From Ichthyophonus hoferi (lineage: Eukaryota > Opisthokonta > Ichthyosporea > Ichthyophonida > Ichthyophonidae): 45,000 nucleotides of DNA. A program made the position numbers and the translations under genes. Shown piece after piece: positions 36,431 to 45,000 of the stretch. Within the stretch, counting starts at the first letter, position 1; every line of letters starts with the position of its first letter. The stretch lies in NCBI GenBank assembly GCA_002751075.1, contig NAOQ01000073.1:129268-174267 (forward strand). Direction: 5' to 3'. The notes under the pieces are model-generated. The model saw only the letters and a list, made by a program, of their open reading frames with translations. It ran no database searches and was not told the DNA's origin.

Positions 36431-39400
36431 ATGGCCACTGACCCTCATAGTGATGTGCAGGAGGTAACCTGCTACCGTATGAATGGCTTGACTGCCCGCC
36501 TATATGTGTGGCCTTTCGCAGTATGCTACCTTGCGTGGTTTGCTGCTTTTGTGACAAATAGTTTTCAGGTAAGTCTTATGGTGAAGTAGCTCATAGCTTA
36601 ACCAGAAAAAATGCATTTTATTTCATTGGTTTATTTCATTCTCCGTCTCCACATACTCCCAATATAACAATATAAGGGGCTTGTTTATGTATTAAATCCT
36701 CTGTCATATAAGAAATGTATGATGGAGTGAAAGAAAATAAGGAAAACCCAAGCCGTAGATAGTTAGGATGGTTAAGTACATTGAAATTACATTTTAAAAG
36801 TGAATAAGCTAATAAGAAGAAAGTGGAATGGGAAGGAAGGAATACTATATACTGAAGGACTGATATATTGGGAAACAGCTGTCAATGCCGTTTGTAACGG
36901 CGTTGGGCCTATTGGTATTTGGTCATCTAGTAACTTACTTGGCTACATTTTGGTCTGTCACAGCCCATGCGCTGTTGACTGCCACCAAGGTGAGTCCAGA
37001 ACGTCCCCCATATTTATTCGCACTCTACACACTATCACTGATACCTACATAACCACGTTACCTTATTCATTTCTTTTTTCCCCTATATTATTGAGTTTGT
37101 TTATTTATTAGTCAATAGAGATATCCTAGTCATTATATGTGTGATTATATTTGTATGCCTTTACCCGTGATAACCTCAGGCTGTGTAAAGTGGTGGATGG
37201 AAAGTAGGTAATAATGTTTGGGTTCAGGTGAGCGACGTAAGACAGGCCACCCATGTCAAGGTAGTCCCAAGGGAGACTGTAGGTGATTGTGAGCTGGCAG
37301 CCCTGCATGTGGACAAGGTAGAGGTCTGACCTGATTGGGTAGAGTGGGGTACAACCATATGGCTAATACTAGTACAGTTAGTGGACCTGGCAACGAAGGA
37401 GCAAGAGGATGTCCTGTGGTTTGCCTACCATAAGGCCAAGTATGTCTATCACCATGGCGACAAGGTAAGTTTCTATGGTCAGCTCTCTAGGTCAACTTCA
37501 AGTCTGCCCATCTAAGACCATCTCTACCCAATCACCACCAGGAATTTCTACCCATAGCCTTCCCAACCGATCAGCCTCTAGGAAGCTATCTTCAGGCTCA
37601 GGGTGTGGGAGGGGAAGGCTCTGTGATTAACGGCCTGCAACGTTACGGTCCCAATATGTAAGTGCCTGTGGGAGGATAGGATAGGGATACTAAGGTGGTC
37701 GATTCAGGGGTACAGGACTAACCTGGATCCTCTTTCAGCTTTGAAATCCCCATCCCCTCCTTTGGGGCGCTATTCAAAGAGCATATAGTAGCACCATTCT
37801 TTGTGTTCCAGGTGAGTGTGGACCAAGGTAGGGTGGCGGGTAGATGCAGGATGACTGACTGGTAGGGGGTAGGTGCTATGTGTCCTGCTGTGGTCGCTCG
37901 ATGACTACGTGCTATACAGCCTTATGACCCTGGCTATGTTGTCCCTCTTTGAATGCACGGTGGTGTATTCGGTATGTACCTCTCTGCCTGTCAGACCATA
38001 CGGACTCTTTCTTGATTGTTCCCTTGCTGACCCCTCTTGTACAGCGTGTACGAAACTTGCGTGACCTGCATGGTATGCTTGGAGATCCTCAGCCAATCAT
38101 GGTTTACCGTACCAAGTAAGCACTGGGGCTATGTACAGTGGTGAGGATAGGAGTAGGCCCTTAATACTGACTGGATCTGGGCGACTAGGACGTGGATGTT
38201 GGTGTCCAGTGCCACGCTGTTGCCTGGGGACCTGGTGGCAGTAGGTATAGATCTTAGACCAATAGTAAGAGGTGATGTTGGTAAGCCTTGCCAACCAAAC
38301 TTATCCGTTCAATCCCTGTAGAGCACTCGACGGCTGTACCCTGTGATCTACTGTTGCTGTCTGGAACATGCGTTGTGAATGAAGCCATGCTGACGGGTGA
38401 GTGGTGACCTGCCTGTAGGAAGGCTATATACTCAGACTGTGTAGTGACCTCTGTGGTCTGGAGCCCCTCTGCTTTGGTACCCTCCTCAGGGGTTTGCCTC
38501 GAGTTGGCTCATGTCATATAGTGTGTTCATCCAGGCTGCATCGTATTATCCCTTCTCTTTCTTGCCTATTTTTATTGCTGCCCTTTATTATTGCTACTCA
38601 ACCCCTACTCTAATTGATTTAGTCTTTGGCTTTTATAGCCTATAGACCAATTAGCTGGCAGTTATTCTACAGACTATGTGAGGTGGTGAAGGGTTAAAGC
38701 GATCATAATCACAGGGTATACCATCTGATTGGACAGCATCCTGCAGGGGAGAGTACACCAACATTGAAAGAACCACCTACGGATGTTGATCCGGCCCAAC
38801 GACTAGACATGACAGTAGGTTGGCCTACACTGCCCCCTAGTAGAGCTAAAGACAGGCCTAACCCCAAGCCTGCAGGTTCACCGTCGCCATGTGTTATATG
38901 GGGGAACCTCTATTGTACACAGCACACCTGGCAATGAGAAAATGGATGTACCCTGCCCCCCCCGCTCTAGTAATATCGCATATGTGCTGCAGACCGGCTT
39001 CCACACCCAGCAGGTGGGTGCGAATGTGGTGAGATAGGGAGGCTTGTATACATGGCCAGGAATATTAAGACTGGAAGGTGTAGGGGCGTCTTCTACGAAC
39101 TATTGTGTTTGGTGGGCGTCGGGTCACTGCTAACAACACGGAAAGTTTGGCCATTATCCTTTTCCTGCTAGCATGGGCTCTTCTTGCTGCCAGTTATGTC
39201 TGGATGAAGGGTGAGTGAGAGGGACCTGGTGGTTGGGGTGGATGTGGGGCTGACATATGACTGGCATAGGAGTGGAGAAAGGTAGGGATACATGGAAACT
39301 TGGCCTGGAATGCCTTCTGATCATCACCTCGGTATGTACCAGGCCATGCCCCCCACCCCATCCAGCCTTCTCATACAACAGTCATTACTCACACCCAGTC

Positions 39401-42400
39401 CCCAGGTGGTGCCGCCTGAGCTCCCCATGGAGCTCTCGCTGGCTGTCAACAACTCTCTCATTGCATTACAACGTCTAGGTAGGGTGTTCTTTTAAATCCA
39501 CTGAGCTCAGACTACTACCCTCAACCCTCTAACCTCCTCTGCCTATCCCTTCCAGCTATCTTCTGCACCGAGCCTTTCCGTATTCCCTTTGCAGGGAAGG
39601 TGGATGTGGTGTGCTTTGACAAGACTGGCACCTTGACGGGAGATCAGCTTCATGTGGCTGGGGTTGTGATGCTCGGGTAAGAACTCCTGCTAGTGGGCAC
39701 CTAGTTCCTGTAACCAAAATAAGAGATGATGTCTAACATTGGGGGGTAGCAAACATGGTCAGGCCCTGCTCAGCATGGAGGAAACCAACCCAGCCACTCG
39801 GTGCGTCATAGGTGGATGTCAGTCCCTTGCTCTGGCCACCAGGTAGGGGTTTGCAGGTCTAGTATTGTCTGTTCACTTGGTACAAATCCTGATATGGGGC
39901 AAATGAGGTAGGCCAAATACCTGGGCTCAGAGCATGGTGGTGGGAGACCCTTTGGAACAGGCCCTTCTGAAGGCTGCAGGGTGGACGCTGTGTGGAGGTG
40001 GGTTGCCATAGCACCCTGCATATTGGTCGGAGTAGGTGCGAGTTGTGTGCTAATAATATGTGCATGCAGACAATCAAATCAGATCTGCCACTGGTGACGG
40101 TCCGTGTATTACAATCCTTCGTCGGTTTCACTTCACATCATCCCTTAAGCGTATGTCAACTATAGTAGGTATGTCTCTGTCGTGGTGTCATTTACGGGGG
40201 AAAGCAGAGTCGCTCCCCATGCCTCCCTGGTATTGCCTCCCCTGTCAATGGCAGCACCTACTGTATATTGCACTATGAACTGGCTACCCTTATTATACGT
40301 AGATGTTAGGCTTTGAGTACCTATTGCTCATCTCTGTTGTTGGTGGTGTTCTCTTGTACCATGTTAGTTTTCCTATAGATTCTTCAGGCTTTAGCGTGCT
40401 TCTTAGATTATTTCATAGAATTATGCAATCAACTATTCTCTTGGCTATACCCCAAATTAGTAACATGGTGGTGTTGCTCATGGTATGCTTGCAGGTGTAA
40501 AGGATGAGACTGGCTCCGAATTCGTCTGTGCTTTGACCAAGGGGGCTCCCGAGGTATGTCATGTTGTGTCTGCAGTACACCCAGGGGGGTTGGGCGGCGA
40601 TTCTTATATGGCCTGGGTAGATCCTGGAGGGACTTTATGGCACCCTCCCCTCCAACTACAAGGAGACAGTCAGCCGATATGCCAGGGAGGGCTATCGGGT
40701 TCTAGCCTTGGGCTATCGACGCCTTAATGCTTCAGCTGAGGTAAGTCATGGCTGGCTCTATCAGACGCAAACATTGTAGAGGTGTATGTGACAATACAGG
40801 CTTTACCCGGCTTTGGATGATAGCCTCGTAGCAATGCTCTGAATACAGTGAGAGAGGGGCTGGTATATGTTATAATAGTGCATCTGATGAGCCAGAAGGA
40901 AGGCAGAGTAACCTGTTGGTATGACAGGTCATTAGAAAAATGGACCGAGACGAGACCGAAGCCAAACTGGAGTTTGGTGGGCTGATCTTAGTGGAGTGTC
41001 CTCTAAGAAGGGAAAGCAGAGCAGCCGTTACCAGTCTGATGCGTTCTTCACATAGGGTATGCGCTTAACCAGCTAGACTATGGGCTGGTAGAGGCCAGGG
41101 CACTAACAGGGGTGTTTAGGTACTGATGATCACTGGTGACAACCCCTTGACTGGCTGCCACGTCGCCACAGCCACAGGCATGATAAAGTAAGCAGTGCAA
41201 AGGTACAAATAATGGGATAATTGGTGGAAGAAGCTTAATAAGTTGACCACGTTGATTGACAGGGAACGGCATAAAGTGTTTGTCCTGGCCCCGCCAGGTA
41301 TGTAGTAGATAGGATAGTGTGGGCTGGGCTAGATTTGGACTGTTAGACTAACAATGATCATGTGTGGGTCTGGTAGAGGATGGTGGGGAAGGGGAACTTG
41401 GAGTTGACTGGCATTGGGCCAGTGTGCAAGGAGATATGAAGGTCCCTCTGACGGTAGGCTGCTGGCCTGTGGTCTGGCAGGTCAGCTTGGACATGATAAC
41501 TAACAGTTTTATCCCAGCCTGCCAAAGAGACTAAATTGATGCTTAAACAGCATCAGGCACGACTGTGTGTGACTGGGGAGGTAGGTTGCTCTCTAGGCTG
41601 CACTGTGTGAAACAGATGGTGATTAGGACAGCATAATAATGTGTAAATGGCATACAGGGACTGTTGCACTTGCAAAAAGCGAACCTTTACCATGACTTTG
41701 TTAACCTAATTGTGGTGTATGCCCGCATGACTCCTGAGCTAAAGGTGGGTGTCCTCTAGTGAGGCTGTGGGAGCTCTGTTCCAATTACTGCCACTGCATG
41801 AAGATAGATAGCATACCGCTCAGTATTATCTGGATATCAAATCCACCCAAGCATTACCAGCCTTATGTGATTAAAGGATTCGGGATGGACCCCTCAATAC
41901 CTGGCTTTATGCTAGCACGTTCTGTGGTATCCACTCGTACTAATACAGCCCTGACATGATAGGAGGCAGTGGTGGTTGCATTGCGCCAACGAGGACATGT
42001 GGTGGCCATGTGTGGAGATGGTACCAATGACGTGGGGGCCCTCAAGCAAGCACATGTCGGTAAGTTTTTAATATAAGGTCACCCAACTAGTTAACCAGTT
42101 AACCAGAGAGGGACTGCTAATAACTCTGAGATGGCAGGGGTGGCCCTTCTGAATGGACCATGGGGAAACAGCTATCACGACTTTGATCGTTATGGTGGGC
42201 GGAAGGTAAATACATTGGTTGACTGGCGGGGCTGGTAAACGGCCATAGACTAACCCACCGCTATATTTTCTACACAGAGGACCGTACCCCAGCGGAAGAA
42301 GCATCAGAATAAGCGTCGCACCGAACAGGCACAGGATGGCTTGGCACAGGATGGCTTTGCACAGGTTAATATATATACTGCTAGATGGGGTCAACGTAGA

Positions 42401-44520
42401 CGATGTTGATAGGGGGCAGGTCCACATACGCGGGCATGCTTGACACCACTAGCCTTTAAGTGGATAGATCTACTAGATAGTGCACAACCTGGTCATTTTG
42501 ATGTCATCACCCGAATACTCCCACACAGTAGGCCCACTATCCTAGCGATCCATTTAATATACTAAGATAAGGGTGTAAAAGGAGGGTCCCCAGATAGCCC
42601 AGCTGGGCGATGCTTCCATCGCCTCTCCATTTACTGCCAAGGTGTCTTCTGTGATGGCAGGTAAGGCAGGGCATCCAGTCCTGGGGCTGGTCTGCAGGTA
42701 GTCGATAGTAATGGTAGGGGTCCACAGTGGTACACATCATTCGGCAAGGGCGGTGTACATTGGTAACTACCCTGCAGATGTACCGAATCCTAGCCCTTAA
42801 CTGTCTGATTAATGCCTTCTGTCTCAGTGTCCTTAGCATAGACGTTATTAAATTTAGCGATCTGTAAGTACCATGACCCTTAAGGACTGTACGTACATAC
42901 GCCCCCGAGATACCGCCACTGACCACCCCCCCCCCCTTCTATTATATAGGCAGTATACAATAGAGGGTCTGCTCCTGGCCGCATGCTTTCTCTTTGTTTC
43001 TCGCTCAAAGGTTTGTGTATATCCTTCTGGTAGCCATACTAGAAAAAAATGGTTACTCTACGTGCTCATCTATGCTGCCAGTCTCTTTTTCTTACGCTGT
43101 TGTTGTCTGTTAATCTGTTTGCATGTATACCATTATAACCTGCTTGTGATTATTGTCATAATAGGACTATCTTTGAAAGTGCATTAGGTTGTTGCCCTGT
43201 CAGGATCAGGGAGTGTTACGTGAGTACTAGGTCTAACCAGCCCCACACTTATTGTAGCCTCTACCGGCCCTGAGTGTTGAGCGGCCTCAACCCGATATCT
43301 TCAACTACTACCTATTGGCCACCATTATGGGCCAGTTTGTTGTCCATGTGACCATTCTCATTATGGCAGTCCAGGCTGTAAAGAAACACCTAGGGTGTGT
43401 GTTGCCTGTTTATCTTCTTATCTATTATTTTCCTCTTCCCTGCCTGTATTTTTTGGTGGTTTCTCTATAACGTATATCTATCTAGTGCTCCCTTCATACT
43501 AACCGGCACAATACAGAGACTCCTTTGTGATCCCTGACTCTGAGGCCACCTTTGAGGCCTCACTACTAAACACTGTGGTTTATCTGTTTGGACTACATAT
43601 GATTACCGTCAACTTCCTGGTGAACTCCAAGGTGAGCATCTGGCCATTATAGTAACTGTGCTTAATAATCAGGGCACTGAGCACTAACTGGCCTTGCTAC
43701 AGGGGCGGCCCTTTATGGAAGGACTGCGCGACAATCGTCTATTGGCTGGCACTCTGGTGTGCATGTTCGGTAGGTGGGAGAGGGTGAAATAGGATGGCTG
43801 GATGAGTAGGTGGGTATGGGGTGAATACCAGTCGCTGACACTTCTTTCAGGGCTGGTGGCCTGTCTAACTTTGGGCCTATCCGATGATCTGGCCTACGCC
43901 ATGGACGTTGTCGATATACCAGCTGGGGTAAGGCACTAGAAGGGGTGGGGGCGGGGACATATATATTATATATAAGGTTGTATATGCTACTTAGGACCTC
44001 TGCATGATAGGATTATGATTGCTATCTATAACCCAAGAAAATCTAAAGTAGGAGACATAACCCTGGGAGATATAATACTAGTTTTAGGCCATACAATGGG
44101 AAAAGTTTATCACATCTGGCCTCTCCCAAATACATATCCAGGTCTTTTACTGGTTATAGAGCCTCTTGGTATATATGTGTGGGGGCATTAGAGGGCGCAT
44201 TGTGTGTTCCCTTTATATTCAAAGCAAGTGATGTACATTTGAAATTATTGGCGTTGTTGTTAAATGTTGACAGCTCTGTTAGATAGACTCTAAGGGTGAT
44301 GGTATGCAGTGGCCTGGAATCACGTGTCACATGTTATCCCAATGACCTCGACCCATGACTATCCCTTAGCAAGATATACATAAAGCACTGGCTGACCCTT
44401 TACTCCCTCTAGCTTCGCTCAGCCCTAATGGCCTCCTTAGCGGTAGATGGAGTGGTGGCCTGGGGGTGGGATCTGGTTTGTAGGCGCTACCTGATGAACG
44501 TTCACCTGGCCCCTCTATAA
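36431..44520 (+). CDS. P5A-type ATPase (Spf1/ATP13A1 family), 38 exons
   Basis: Predicted 1143 aa (yeast Spf1 1215, human ATP13A1 1204). P5A-ATPases are ER membrane proteins that dislocate misinserted or mistargeted transmembrane helices. Order of features: two extra N-terminal membrane segments (about residues 28-70); [20 protein letters not shown], typical of P5A; LLPGD (272-276); actuator loop TGES (305-308); ANNTES before the third core helix; PPELP (440-444), the membrane-helix-4 signature that distinguishes P5A from other P-type groups; DKTGT with phosphorylated Asp483; [19 protein letters not shown] (603-607); MITGDN (693-698); [11 protein letters not shown] (818-828); [31 protein letters not shown]; then the C-terminal helices with [14 protein letters not shown]. 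All residues needed for phosphotransfer are present, so the enzyme should be active. The start ATG 36431 opens directly into conserved sequence. Confidence 0.96.
36431..44520 (+). other. Exon map of the P5A-ATPase gene
   Basis: Exons: 36431-36568, 36879-36989, 37228-37317, 37378-37464, 37542-37657, 37739-37811, 37873-37971, 38045-38115, 38189-38244, 38322-38396, 38747-38814, 38876-39013, 39084-39210, 39270-39331, 39406-39478, 39556-39676, 39750-39842, 39933-39997, 40070-40168, 40495-40553, 40621-40740, 40928-41056, 41120-41187, 41263-41297, 41377-41453, 41518-41580, 41658-41744, 41963-42059, 42138-42205, 42278-42364, 42582-42660, 42728-42863, 42950-43010, 43258-43394, 43517-43631, 43703-43769, 43851-43927, 44413-44520 (TAA). 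The sum is 3432 nt. All 37 introns are GT-AG and many are only 60-80 nt. Exon 31 could start at 42582, 42585 or 42594 without changing frame. Intron 37 (485 nt) is the longest and is empty. Confidence 0.9.
42320..42364 (+). repeat. Tandem 15-nt duplication inside P5A exon 30
   Basis: GCACAGGATGGCTTG is followed directly by GCACAGGATGGCTTT and then GCACAG. It encodes [12 protein letters not shown] in the basic, poorly conserved loop ([14 protein letters not shown] before it) between GDGTNDV and the next conserved block. The frame is kept. Confidence 0.85.
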
Positions 44521-44711
44521 TGCATATTGTCTGGTCTTTATAGACTGGCGGTGGTGTATTACAACAAGATAGTAACTGAAACATAAAACATGCCCGGATA
44601 TGTATAGTATGGTGAAAGAAGGAAGTAGGCTAATCAGATTAAGAAAATACTTTACTGATATTATTAATCCAGTATCTGGTATACTGGTCTAATCAGTGAT
44701 GGTCCCATGTC

Positions 44712-44717
44712 AATAAA
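44712..44717 (+). terminator. Candidate polyadenylation signal of the P5A-ATPase gene
   Basis: AATAAA 192 nt after the stop and just before the minisatellite begins. Assignment is by consensus only. Confidence 0.35.
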
Positions 44718-44750
44718 ACTATACCCTATCTCCATGAGAGTCTTTTATAT

Positions 44751-45000
44751 CCCTATAGTGTAGTCTACAGGGTACCTATAATGTAGTGTACATGTATATA
44801 TATACCTATAACGTAATGTACATGTACCTATAATGTAATGCACATGTACCTATAATGTAGTCTACAAAGTACCTATAATGTAGTCTACAAAGTACCTATA
44901 ATGCAGTCTACAAGGTACCTATAATGTAGTGTACATGTATATACCTATAGCGTAATGTAAATGTACCTATAATGTAATGCACATGTACCTATAATGTGGT
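44751..45000. repeat. Minisatellite of about 23-nt units with higher-order order, open at the window end
   Basis: Units begin ACCTATAATG and have three to four recurrent endings. Unit starts are 44774, 44804, 44826, 44848, 44871, 44894, 44917, 44943, 44965 and 44987, with a partial unit from 44751. Type A ends GTGTACATGTATAT, B is CGTAATGTACATGT, C is GTAATGCACATGT and D is GTAGTCTACAAAGT. The order is D-A-B-C-D-D-D-A-B-C-D, so a block of six units (143 nt from 44774 to 44917) repeats. Confidence 0.85.

Noticed and set aside
36372-36557. 61-codon minus-strand open frame over P5A exon 1
   Set aside because: It is a shadow of the plus-strand exon, which carries clear P5A similarity.
42537-42926. 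129-codon minus-strand open frame opposite P5A exons 31-32
   Set aside because: It lies antisense to two strongly conserved exons and resembles no known protein.
1-45000. CRISPR arrays, bacterial operons, retroviral or other virus-derived elements
   Set aside because: The tandem arrays lack repeat-spacer structure, the genes are spliced eukaryotic genes, and no reverse transcriptase, integrase, capsid or paired long terminal repeats were recognised.

Overview
The window is nuclear DNA from an intron-rich eukaryote. Four protein-coding genes could be assembled exon by exon from conserved protein motifs and splice-site phase. Together they hold 107 coding exons (mean about 92 nt) and 103 introns in about 9.85 kb of coding sequence, roughly 10.5 introns per kb. 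No bacterial, organellar or viral gene organisation is seen, and the lineage cannot be fixed from these genes. A mitochondrial matrix protein with a plausible targeting peptide shows that the host has mitochondria or related organelles.

Layout: 1-3141 is AT-rich non-coding DNA. 3142-12507 (+) is a 24-exon M3-family zinc metallopeptidase (thimet oligopeptidase/neurolysin type, 666 aa). 12508-14838 is non-coding. 14839-28228 (-) is a 35-exon P4-type ATPase (lipid flippase catalytic subunit, 1205 aa) that contains a 17-nt micro-exon and two introns that appear to use GC donors. 28229-30546 is the divergent intergenic region; it carries a SINE-like element and a 672-base assembly gap. 30547-34100 (+) is a 10-exon MAM33/p32 (gC1qBP) mitochondrial matrix protein (266 aa). 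34101-36430 is non-coding. 36431-44520 (+) is a 38-exon P5A-type ATPase (Spf1/ATP13A1 type, 1143 aa). 44521-45000 ends in a minisatellite with higher-order structure that runs off the window.

The genes are housekeeping genes with no evident pathway link. The flippase moves phospholipid across secretory-pathway or plasma membranes. The P5A ATPase is an ER protein in characterised species, where it removes misinserted transmembrane helices. The peptidase trims short peptides. The p32 homologue acts in the mitochondrial matrix. I do not see an undescribed multi-gene system here. The unusual material is in gene architecture (intron density, micro-exon, GC-AG introns) and in structured repeats. 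All exon models were read by eye without transcripts; reading frame closes across every junction of each model, which is strong internal support.
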